A DNA stretch of 64,000 bases, taken from contig NZ_CP109199.1 in the NCBI RefSeq assembly GCF_036250065.1, positions 992,001 to 1,056,000 on the forward strand. Direction: 5' to 3'. The translations under genes were made by a program, and so were the position numbers. The notes below the pieces were generated by a model. That model was given only the letters and a program-made list of their open reading frames with translations. It did not search any database and was not told the origin of the DNA. Shown piece after piece: positions 26,343 to 33,521 of this stretch (positions are counted from its first letter, which is position 1; each line of letters opens with the position of its first letter). Origin of the DNA: Micromonospora sp. NBC_01699. GTDB taxonomy: Bacteria > Actinomycetota > Actinomycetes > Mycobacteriales > Micromonosporaceae.

Positions 26343-27253
26343 GACGGCTCCCGCAGCGCGACGGCGACCTCGGCGGCGAGGGCGCTGGTGGACAGGAGCA
26401 CCGACCGGTTCGCTGCGGCGGTCCGACCCGAGGTCGCCACCGACACCCGACTCAGGATGTACGGGGTCATCGCCGGCCCCTGCACCCCGGCCGCCTCCGC
26501 CTCGGCCTGGACCTCGCGGACCAGCGCGTAGATCTCCTCCGAGGGCAGCGCGTCCAGCTCGTCGATCGGGTGGGTGACCAGGAACCCGCCGTCGTTGCCG
26601 AGCGCCCAGTGCAGTCGGATCGCCTCGGCCAGCTCGCCCAGGTCATCGAGCCGACGCGGGTTGCGTACGCCGCTGGAGACGCTGTAGTACGCCGGGAAGT
26701 CGTCGCACCGGTAGCCGACCACCGGCACGCCGAGGGTTTCCAGGTACTCCATGGTCAGCGCCGGGTCCAGCAGTGACTTCGCGCCGGCGCAGACGACGGC
26801 GATCCGGTGCCGGGTGAACTCGACCAGGTCCGCCGAGATGTCGAAGCTCCGCTCGGCGCCGAAGTGCACACCGCCGATCCCGGCCACCGCGAACACGTCG
26901 ATGCCGACCTGGTCGGCGGCGACCATGCTGGCCGAGACGGTGGTCCCGCCGTGACCGCGGCCGGCCAGGGCCGGGCCGATGTCCCGGGTGCTGACCTTCG
27001 GGATGTCCTTCGTGGTGGCGAACAGCGCTACCTGCTCCTCGGACATGCCGACGACGAACCGACCGTCGACGATTCCGGTCCGGGCCGGTACCGCGCCGTT
27101 GGCCCGGATCGCCTTGTCCATGTCCAGAGCGGTCTCCAGGTTGAGCGGGTAGCTCAGGCCGTGGACGACGCCCGAGGATTCCAGGGCCACCACGGGTCGA
27201 CCGGACGCCAGCGCGTCGGCGACCTCGGCGGAAAGTGAGAAGTACTCGTTCAT
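26339..27253 (-). CDS. psuG: Pseudouridine-5'-phosphate glycosidase family C-glycosynthase (PsuG/IndA/AlnA-like)
   Basis: A 304-residue enzyme of the PsuG family. In E. coli PsuG splits or forms the C-C bond between uracil and ribose-5-phosphate; AlnA and IndA homologues attach ribose to antibiotic aglycones. The family residues are present: Glu25 in VALESSGVVHGLSYPLN, Lys86 in IPKVSTRDI, Asp138 in FGAERSFDISADL (metal site) and the Schiff-base lysine Lys159 in VVCAGAKSLLD. The substrate-side stretch ESTIISHGMP of housekeeping enzymes is changed to ESSGVVHGLS, suggesting a different nucleobase-like acceptor. It sits inside the cluster and overlaps the HAD phosphatase, not a pseudouridine kinase. 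Confidence 0.88.
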   Translation of the reverse strand: MNEYFSLSAEVADALASGRPVVALESSGVVHGLSYPLNLETALDMDKAIRANGAVPARTGIVDGRFVVGMSEEQVALFATTKDIPKVSTRDIGPALAGRGHGGTTVSASMVAADQVGIDVFAVAGIGGVHFGAERSFDISADLVEFTRHRIAVVCAGAKSLLDPALTMEYLETLGVPVVGYRCDDFPAYYSVSSGVRNPRRLDDLGELAEAIRLHWALGNDGGFLVTHPIDELDALPSEEIYALVREVQAEAEAAGVQGPAMTPYILSRVSVATSGRTAAANRSVLLSTSALAAEVAVALREPS

Positions 27254-27296
27254 GTCGTGCTCCCTTTGACTGCGTGCCGGACGGGAGGGGCGGGCC

Positions 27297-27337
27297 CCTC
27301 CGGCGCGGGCGGGGTGGGCACCCGCCCGCGCCGGAGG
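27297..27337 (-). terminator. Strong hairpin between the EctC-like and psuG genes
   Basis: Perfect 17-bp arms (27297-27313 and 27321-27337, CCTCCGGCGCGGGCGGG and complement) with a 7-nt loop, 4 nt downstream of the EctC-like stop. It could terminate or attenuate transcription inside the cluster, raising the level of the first three genes relative to the rest. Confidence 0.65.
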
Positions 27338-27341
27338 CGGT

Positions 27342-27713
27342 TTAGTACTCGGAGAACCCGTTCGCGTCGAAGTTGTGCCGCTCGTCGCCGCGCAGCGGCG
27401 GGTTGAACACGCTGATCAGCTCCATGTCCTGTTCCGGATCGGCGATCAGGAAGTGCTCGTCGTGCTGGTCGAGGGCGTAGAGGACGCCGGGCTCGATGGC
27501 GTGGGTGACGCCACCGGCGATCACCTGACCGCGGCCGGAGACGCAGTAGCAGGCCTCAAGGTGGTTGCGGTAGTGCAGCGGCGACTTGGAGCCGGCGGCG
27601 ACGACGGTGTGGGCGATGGCGAAGCCCATGTTGTCGCCCTCGACGAGTAGCCGGAAGCTGGTGCCGTTGCCCCAGTCGACGGCGGGAACCTGGGACCTGG
27701 TCTTGACGATCAT
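27342..27713 (-). CDS. Ectoine synthase-like cupin (EctC family), without ectAB
   Basis: A 123-residue cupin clearly related to EctC, the water-eliminating cyclase that closes the tetrahydropyrimidine ring of ectoine: MIVKTRSQVP at the start, GFAIAHTVVAAGSKSPLHYRNHLEACYCVSGRGQV for metal and substrate binding, then EPGVLYALDQHDEHFLIADPEQDMELISVFNPPLRG. No ectA, ectB or ectD gene is in the window. Its place between a carrier protein and the PsuG homologue suggests it cyclises a diamino-acid-like intermediate rather than making ectoine for osmoprotection. AGAAGGGAAAC precedes the ATG; a strong hairpin follows the stop. Confidence 0.88.
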   Translation of the reverse strand: MIVKTRSQVPAVDWGNGTSFRLLVEGDNMGFAIAHTVVAAGSKSPLHYRNHLEACYCVSGRGQVIAGGVTHAIEPGVLYALDQHDEHFLIADPEQDMELISVFNPPLRGDERHNFDANGFSEY

Positions 27714-27812
27714 GATCGTTTCCCTTCTGTAGCCTGCTGGCTTGGTCACGGAGTTCTGCGTTGCTGCGTATCCGGGACGGGACATGCGGCGTGGTGGGCG
27801 CGGGGTGGCGGA

Positions 27813-28064
27813 TCAGACGAGGCTGTGCGTGTCCCGGACGAAGGCGGCGATCGCGGCCACCGAGCTGAACTGGACGGGCGAGATGTTCTGGTCCTCGACC
27901 GGGATGTCGTAGCGGTCGCCGACCCAGGCGATGAGGCGCAACAGCCCGAGGCTGTCGACGACCCCGCTGTCGAGCAGGTCCAGGTGGTCCGGGAGCTGGT
28001 CGGCGGGAATGTCGGGGGCGAACGCGGTGACGATGAACTGCCGGATCTCGGCCTCGTGGGCCAT
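27813..28064 (-). CDS. Discrete acyl/peptidyl carrier protein
   Basis: An 83-residue four-helix carrier protein. The phosphopantetheine site is Ser38 in LLDSGVVDSLGLLRLIAWVGDRYDI, where the following helix carries IPVEDQNISPVQFSSVAAIAAFV. It should be primed by a phosphopantetheinyl transferase encoded elsewhere and loaded by the adenylating enzyme at 21647-23098, giving a thioester for the acyl-CoA dehydrogenase-like enzyme. GAAGGGAACCCAC precedes the ATG. It lies between the OCD-like and EctC-like genes. Whether it carries one amino acid or a longer chain is unknown. Confidence 0.9.
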   Translation of the reverse strand: MAHEAEIRQFIVTAFAPDIPADQLPDHLDLLDSGVVDSLGLLRLIAWVGDRYDIPVEDQNISPVQFSSVAAIAAFVRDTHSLV

Positions 28065-28195
28065 GTGGGTTCCCTTCTCTCAAGCCGCCGGCAGTACAGC
28101 CGGGCGGCGGTTGCAGGGGTGGATCACCGTGGCGGGTCACCGCGGTGCTGGCGCTGCCCTGGTCCGCGTGCTGGGCAGCGAGGTACGAATGCCGG

Positions 28196-29101
28196 TCAGC
28201 AGCGTGCCGGCACGGCGCTGCTCAGTAGCTCGACGAGCAGCACCTGCTCCTGGTCGGTCCGTCCGACGTGCCTACCGAGCACCACCTCACGCAGGTCGCC
28301 GACGAGCCGGTAGCGGGGCTGCGGCTGGAGGCGGGCGTTCGCCGGTCGCGCCAGGCCGTGGTCGGCGGCCGTCTCGACCAGGGTGAGGTCGTCGACGAAC
28401 ACCTGACCGACCTGGTCGGCCAGGGCCGGTGGCAGGTCGCGGCCGGAGGCGTTGACCAGCAACGCGCCCTTCGCGAGGTGGATCGGTGCGCCCGGCCGGC
28501 GGACCCCGCTGTCCGACCCGGCGGCAGACCCGGCCGGTCCGACGACCACGAGGTTCGCCCCGAAGGCAGACTCCGCGGGCGAGGCGGCACCGACCAGTAC
28601 GATGCCGGCCAGGTCCAGTTCGTCAACCACCCGCGGGTCGAAGACCGGCCGGAACAGGTCCGTCCCGCCGTCGTCCCGCCGTCGTCCCGTCGTCCCCGAC
28701 ACCGTCCCCATCGCCCTTTCTGGTGCCGTTTCCGGCGCCGCTGCGGGCGCTGTCGGGGTGTCGGTGAGGAACACCGAGACGTGGCTGACGCACGGCACGT
28801 GCCGGGCGAAGATCACGGTTTGCAACTGGGCGGCGAGCCCGGTGCCGATCACCGAGGCGGTGACCACCCCCGGACCGAGCAGGTAGCGGGCCGCCAGGGC
28901 GGCCAGCACCGCGGCCCGGTACACCGCCCGGTCCCGGGCCATCGGGTCGGTGGCCCGCAGGCACCCGACCAGGTCCCAGATCTCCGCCGGCAGGGTGGAT
29001 GTCCCGCTGGTCATCAGCCGCTCGGCCACCGTGTCGACCGGGTCCACCGCGTCGGTGTTCCAGAAGTGGTCGGTGCATGAGCGGGGCGTGACGCTGTCCA
29101 T
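28196..29101 (-). CDS. Ornithine cyclodeaminase/mu-crystallin-like protein with an internal insert
   Basis: A 301-residue protein distantly like the OCD/mu-crystallin family (OCD makes proline from ornithine; SbnB makes 2,3-diaminopropionate). The NAD-binding segment is TASVIGTGLAAQLQTVIFARHVPCVSHVSVFLTD, and ANLVVVGPAG plus GALLVNASGRDLPPAL resemble the second half of the Rossmann domain. A low-complexity, Ala/Pro/Arg-rich insert of some 35 residues (from PTAPAAAPETAPERA) interrupts the domain, and the canonical GxGxQA loop is altered, so activity is uncertain. CGGAGGGAAC lies 8 nt before the ATG. It is the first gene of the minus-strand biosynthetic run after the regulator. Confidence 0.65.
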   Translation of the reverse strand: MDSVTPRSCTDHFWNTDAVDPVDTVAERLMTSGTSTLPAEIWDLVGCLRATDPMARDRAVYRAAVLAALAARYLLGPGVVTASVIGTGLAAQLQTVIFARHVPCVSHVSVFLTDTPTAPAAAPETAPERAMGTVSGTTGRRRDDGGTDLFRPVFDPRVVDELDLAGIVLVGAASPAESAFGANLVVVGPAGSAAGSDSGVRRPGAPIHLAKGALLVNASGRDLPPALADQVGQVFVDDLTLVETAADHGLARPANARLQPQPRYRLVGDLREVVLGRHVGRTDQEQVLLVELLSSAVPARC

Positions 29102-29291
29102 GGGACGTTCCCTCCGGTGGTCCTGTTCGTCTGCGATCCAGACGATGGCCGCCGTCCCTATCGGGCCGCCTTTGAAGGGCTATCGACCCGCACCGGATCT
29201 CGGAAGGCGATCGGAGGCCGGCTCGATAGCGCCGGACGGTCTGGTGATGGCACACCGCCACAGCGGAGAACACACCACGGAGGGAACAAAG
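29102..29291. promoter_or_regulatory. Divergent promoter region of the biosynthetic cluster
   Basis: This 190-bp gap separates the OCD-like gene (minus) from the small exported peptide gene (plus). It contains TCGATAG at 29223-29229 and its complement CTATCGA at 29180-29186. The same heptamer is repeated directly upstream of the SARP gene (32722-32740). SARPs bind heptamer repeats, so these may be regulator sites. No clear -10/-35 pair is visible. Confidence 0.4.
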
Positions 29292-29489
29292 ATGTCCGTC
29301 ACCCGCAAGCTCACCGCCGCCACCGCCGTCAAGTCCGTGCTCGCCGCGGCCGTGCTCGCCGCGACCGTCAGCATCGGCGCCGCCATCGCCGGCGGCGCGG
29401 GGCAGGACCTCACGCTGGCCACCGTGGTGTGCCCCGCGGATACGCACTGGAGCGTCACGCTGGGGGTCTGCGTCCGCGACACCCCCTGA
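29292..29489 (+). CDS. Small exported or membrane peptide
   Basis: A 65-residue protein: basic N-terminus MSVTRKLTAATAVKS, a hydrophobic helix VLAAAVLAATVSIGAAIAGGA (about 16-36), then a short outside tail with two cysteines, VVCPADTHWSVTLGVCVRDTP. The helix can serve as a signal peptide or an anchor. GGAGGGAACAAAG is a good ribosome-binding site before the ATG, and a strong terminator follows. It is the only plus-strand gene in the cluster and shares its promoter region with the biosynthetic run. Its role is unknown; similar tiny secreted proteins are common orphans in actinomycetes. Confidence 0.65.
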   Translation: MSVTRKLTAATAVKSVLAAAVLAATVSIGAAIAGGAGQDLTLATVVCPADTHWSVTLGVCVRDTP

Positions 29490-29508
29490 CGACCCGGCCT
29501 CGGCCCTT

Positions 29509-29549
29509 CGGTCCCGGCGTCACCCCGACGGGGGGTGACGCCGGGACCG
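29509..29549. terminator. Terminator between the small peptide gene and the SARP gene
   Basis: Perfect 18-bp arms (29509-29526 and 29532-29549, CGGTCCCGGCGTCACCCC and complement) with a 5-nt loop, placed between two convergent genes. Confidence 0.85.
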
Positions 29550-29618
29550 CGTCGTGTTCCGGGTGGGGGGCGGTGCCGGTGCGCCCGCCCCACCGCGGGG
29601 CGGAGGGTTGCCGTGCGG

Positions 29619-32600
29619 CTAGGCCGGGAGCGGGACCTGACGGCCGGTGCCGGTGCCGTCTTCGGGGATCGGGCCGGCGGAGAGCAGATCCGCCTCGGCC
29701 AGCAGCGAACTGGCCCGCTCGTGCCAGACGGTCGAGCCGAGCTGCCGGAACAGCTCGCGGGCCTCGCGCAGGTGGCCCACCCCGACGGTGATCCGGCCGG
29801 TCGCCAGGGCGATCTCGCCGAGGGAGTACCGGGACCGTGCCTCGATCAGCCGCTCGCCGAGCCGGCGGGACCGGTCCAGGGTGTGGACGAGGATCATCTC
29901 GGCGTTTTCCGGCCGTCCCTCGCGGTACCGGAGCATGCCCAGGCCGTACAGGGCGTGGGTCTCGCCGATCCGGTCGCCGGTGTCCCGGACGATGCGCAGC
30001 ACCCGGTGCAGCGACTGTCGGGCCAGATCGATCTGGTCGGTGGCCAGGTAGACCTCGGCGAACCGGTGCACCACCTGGGCCTCGACCCGTAGGCAGCCGG
30101 TCTCCCGGCAGATGGTCAGGGCCTGGTCGAGCAGTTCGATCGCCCCGTGGTGGTCACCGTCGTCCATCCGGTGCCGGGCCAGGCTGCGCATGATGTGCGC
30201 CTCGCCGATCCGGTCGCCGACCCGGCGCATGATCTCCAGCGACTGGCCGTACTTCGTCAGCATCGACGGGGTGTCCCCGCGCAGGCTGTCGATGTGCGCC
30301 GCGTTGCGCAGCACCAGGGCACGGCCGTGCTCGCTCCCCACCTCGGCGAAGATCCTCAGCGCGGTGGAGAAGCAGTCGTCGGCCTCGGCGAGTCGGGTCT
30401 GGAACATGTGCAGGGTGCCCAGCGAGTAGCGCATCGCCGCCAGGCCGAGCCGGTTGCCGGCCCGCTCGGCGGCGGCGTACGCCGTGTTGGCGCACTCCTG
30501 CCAGTCGTCGAAGTACCCCTTGGATTCGAAGAGGCTGACCGCGGTCAGCGCGAGATCCCAGCAGAGTTCCGCCAGGCCGGCGTCGGCGGACTGCCGGACG
30601 GCGACGATCAGCGCCCGCCGTTCGGCCTCCCACCAGTCCGCCGGGTCGCCGATGTGCCTGCGGGCGTCGGCCGGGTCCATGGTCCACCGGGGCGCGGTGC
30701 CGTGCAGGGTGGTGTAGTTGCCGCCGTAATCGCTGCGGTGCGCCTCCTCGGCGAGGGCCAACCAGCCGCTCAGGACCCGGTTCAGCGCCGCGAGGTGCTC
30801 CCGCTCCGGCTCCACCTCGTGCAGCTTCTCGGCCGCGTACACCCGGATCAGGTCGTGCAGGCGGTAGCGCGGCGAGGCGTCCGGGTACTGCACGATGTCG
30901 ACGAGCTGGGCGTCGACCAGGCTTTCCAGGATGTCCTCGGCCTCAAGCGCGCTGCTGTCCAGCAGGGCCGCCGCGGTCCAGCTCGGGAAGTCCGGGGCCC
31001 GCATTACCGAGCAGAGCCGGAACAGTCGTTGCGCCGCGTCGTCCAGGGCCTGGTACGCCAGCTCGATGTTGGAGCGCAGTTCCAGCCCGTGGTGGGCGAA
31101 CTCGTCCAGTCGACGCGCCTCGTCCCGTAGCCGGTGCACCAGCCCACCGAGCCGCCAGTGCGGTCGGGAGGTCAGCCGGGCGCCGGTGATCCGCAGTGCC
31201 AGCGGCAGGCCGCCGCACAGGTTCGCCAGTTCGGCGGCGTCGTCCTGGCCGGCGTCGATCCGGTCCCGTCCGATCATCGCGGTCAGCATCTCCAGCGACT
31301 GCGACAGGTCGAAGACGTCCAGGTCGACCTGGCGCGCGCCGGGCAGGCCGGTGAGGCGTACCCGGCTGGTGATCACGACCGCGCAGGAGGAGCTGCCCGG
31401 CAGCAGGGGCAGCACCTGCACATCGGGCGGGACGTCGTCGAGGACCAAGAGCAGTCGTTTGCCGGAGAGCATGCTGCGGTACAGCTCGCCGCGTTCCTCG
31501 ATTCCGTCGGGGATGGCCGACCCGGTCACGCCGAGGGCGCGGAGAAACCGGGCGAGCAGCTTGGCGGTGTGGTCCTGCCGGTCCCAGGAGCGCATGTCGG
31601 CGTAGAGCTGCCCATCGGGGTAGCGGGCGCTGAGTTCGTGGGCGGCGCGGACGGCGAGGCTGGACTTGCCGACTCCGCCCATGCCGGAGATGACCACGAT
31701 CGGCATGCCCCGGAACGCCTGGTCGCCGTCTGGCTCTGGGCCGAGCAGCCGGCGGATCTGGTCGAGCTGCTGCTCCCGGCCGACGAAGTCGGTGATGCTC
31801 GCCGGAAGCTGGTGGGGGAGGACCACCATCGACGTACGCGGCTGTGGCGGGCTCCACTTCGGAGCCGCCGGCGGTGGGGCTGCCGGCGGTCGTTCGTCGG
31901 TGACACCGAGTGCTGGATCGCGTTGCAGGATGGCCCGCTCCAGGCGTTGGAGTTCCTCACCCGGGTCCAGCCCGAGTTCCTCGGTGAGCACCTCCCGGGC
32001 CTGGCGTGCCGCCTTGAGCGCGTCGGCCTGCCGGCCGCACCGGTAGAGCGCGAGCATGAGGAAGGCGTGCAGTCGCTCGCGGAGCGGGTGTTCTCCGACC
32101 AGGCCCTGTAACTCGCTGACCACCTTCTGGTGCGCGCCCAGTTCCAGGTCGAGCTGGATGCGCTCCTCGATGGCCGCGAGTCGCTGGTCCTCCAGTACGG
32201 TGGCGGCCCGCTGGACCTGCTCGCTGGGCACGCCGGCGAGGGCGGCGCCGCGCCACAGGGCGAGCGCCGTGCGCAGGGTGTCGGCGGCCTCGGCTTTCGC
32301 GCCCGCGTCAACCTGTCGTCGGGCCTCGGCGACCAGCGCGGCGAAGCGGAGGCTGTCCACTTCCGCGCTGTCGGACTGGAGGAGGTAGCCCGGCGGGCGG
32401 GTGCTGATCGCTTTGGGACGACCGGCTTCGTCGAACAGACGGCGCAGGATGGAGATGCAGATCTGGATCTGGCTGCGGGCGGTGGTGGGCGGGACCGCGC
32501 CCCAGACCGCGTCGATGAGCTGGTCCACCGGGACCACGCGGTTGGCGTTGAGACCCAGCACCGCCAGGACGATGCGCTGGCGCGCTCCTCCCAGGTTCAC

Positions 32601-32651
32601 CGACCGGTCACCACTTATCAGTTCCACCGGACCAAGGAGTCGCAGACTCAT
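29619..32651 (-). CDS. SARP/AfsR-type regulator with NB-ARC and TPR domains
   Basis: A 1010-residue regulator. Residues 1-95 form the OmpR-like winged helix of SARPs (LLGPVELISGDRSVNLGGARQRIVLAVL; VVPVDQLIDAVWG; SQIQICISILRR), and 97-245 the bacterial transcriptional activation domain. An NB-ARC ATPase follows with Walker A GMGGVGKSS (323-331) and LLLVLDDVPPDV as Walker B, then a helical domain and TPR repeats to the C-terminus (for instance AAMRYSLGTLHMFQTRLAEADDCFSTALRIF). AfsR/RedD-like SARPs activate antibiotic clusters. It is the probable pathway activator of the adjacent genes and may control its own promoter through the TCGATAG repeats at 32722-32740. Confidence 0.93.
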   Translation of the reverse strand: MSLRLLGPVELISGDRSVNLGGARQRIVLAVLGLNANRVVPVDQLIDAVWGAVPPTTARSQIQICISILRRLFDEAGRPKAISTRPPGYLLQSDSAEVDSLRFAALVAEARRQVDAGAKAEAADTLRTALALWRGAALAGVPSEQVQRAATVLEDQRLAAIEERIQLDLELGAHQKVVSELQGLVGEHPLRERLHAFLMLALYRCGRQADALKAARQAREVLTEELGLDPGEELQRLERAILQRDPALGVTDERPPAAPPPAAPKWSPPQPRTSMVVLPHQLPASITDFVGREQQLDQIRRLLGPEPDGDQAFRGMPIVVISGMGGVGKSSLAVRAAHELSARYPDGQLYADMRSWDRQDHTAKLLARFLRALGVTGSAIPDGIEERGELYRSMLSGKRLLLVLDDVPPDVQVLPLLPGSSSCAVVITSRVRLTGLPGARQVDLDVFDLSQSLEMLTAMIGRDRIDAGQDDAAELANLCGGLPLALRITGARLTSRPHWRLGGLVHRLRDEARRLDEFAHHGLELRSNIELAYQALDDAAQRLFRLCSVMRAPDFPSWTAAALLDSSALEAEDILESLVDAQLVDIVQYPDASPRYRLHDLIRVYAAEKLHEVEPEREHLAALNRVLSGWLALAEEAHRSDYGGNYTTLHGTAPRWTMDPADARRHIGDPADWWEAERRALIVAVRQSADAGLAELCWDLALTAVSLFESKGYFDDWQECANTAYAAAERAGNRLGLAAMRYSLGTLHMFQTRLAEADDCFSTALRIFAEVGSEHGRALVLRNAAHIDSLRGDTPSMLTKYGQSLEIMRRVGDRIGEAHIMRSLARHRMDDGDHHGAIELLDQALTICRETGCLRVEAQVVHRFAEVYLATDQIDLARQSLHRVLRIVRDTGDRIGETHALYGLGMLRYREGRPENAEMILVHTLDRSRRLGERLIEARSRYSLGEIALATGRITVGVGHLREARELFRQLGSTVWHERASSLLAEADLLSAGPIPEDGTGTGRQVPLPA

Positions 32652-33040
32652 TCAGTGTCTCCCCGTTGACCGAGTGTGAGCCGTCGATCCACAATACGCT
32701 ACTTCTCCTACCAGACATCGATCGATAGCAATGTCGATAGTGATTCGCCACCTGTCGAGAGAGTGATCTCTCGATCGGCATGATCGATCAAACCTACGGG
32801 ATGAAGGCTGGCCGGCGCCGACCGTACCGGGCGGGTGCGTCGACGCCGACGGTTCCGCCATGCGTTGAAAATCCGTGTTTCTACGGGTCCGTCCGGCCGG
32901 ATGGACCCGTAGTACGTCGGGGCGGGAATTTACCCGAAGCAAGGCTGAATTCCGAATGTCCACACCGGACGGTGGTGGAATCGATCGTGGCTGTGGCTGG
33001 AGCCTCTCGGGGCGCCCGTGGCGACTGGGCCGATGCCGGT
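32652..33040. promoter_or_regulatory. 389-bp regulatory region upstream of the SARP gene
   Basis: No gene is supported. TCGATAG occurs at 32722-32728 and again at 32734-32740 (12-bp period), with related TCGAGAG near 32755 and TCGATCG near 32771, as expected for SARP heptamer sites. CGAGAGA/TCTCTCG (about 32756-32773) forms a small palindrome. At 32881-32912 a near-perfect 16-bp inverted repeat (CTACGGGTCCGTCCGG and complement, one G-T pair) may terminate the gene ending at 33041. Confidence 0.5.
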
Positions 33041-33391
33041 TCAGTCGCTGTCGCTGGCGGTGGGCTGAATCGACGCGGGGACCAGGACCGCGCTGCCCGA
33101 CCAGTCGATGTCCACGTGTGTGGTGGCCAGGTGTGGTTCGCCATGCTCGTCCAGGGTGCCCAATGCGGCGTAGTAACGACCGAATCCGTACCCGCCCGCC
33201 GTGAGGGTGGTCAGCGCCCAGTGGCGCAACCGCTCGCCCAACTTCTCCGGATCGCGACGGTCGGGCCTGACCTCGATCACGCCGAGCAGGTCGTACCGCT
33301 CGTCGGCCGTCCCGGCCTCGACCACCCGGCACGGGGAGAACGCATGCCGTACGTCGGGCTCCTGGTAGGTCCACTTCCCATCACCAAGCAT
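33041..33391 (-). CDS. Hypothetical protein next to a DUF5753 regulator
   Basis: A 116-residue soluble protein that I do not recognise by family name. It reads MLGDGKWTYQEPDVRHAFSP, then VEAGTADERYDLLGVIEVRPDRRDPEKLGERLRHWALTTLTAGGYGFGRYYAALGTLDEHGEPHLATTHVDIDWSGSAVL in shorter conserved pieces. Start choice: the ATG at 33391 has GGGGAG 6 nt upstream, whereas the ATG at 33412 has none. It is divergently transcribed from the helix-turn-helix/DUF397 pair at 33522-34636 and could be its target, but nothing in the sequence shows what it does. Confidence 0.6.
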   Translation of the reverse strand: MLGDGKWTYQEPDVRHAFSPCRVVEAGTADERYDLLGVIEVRPDRRDPEKLGERLRHWALTTLTAGGYGFGRYYAALGTLDEHGEPHLATTHVDIDWSGSAVLVPASIQPTASDSD

Positions 33392-33521
33392 TGCTGCTCC
33401 CCAATTGATCATGTTATTGGTTCAACGCCTACAGAATGGCGGCCAAAGAGCTTGATATCAACCCAATCGCAATAGATACTCGTCGTGTCGGTCGAAAGCC
33501 AGGAGCTGGAGGGTCATTGTC

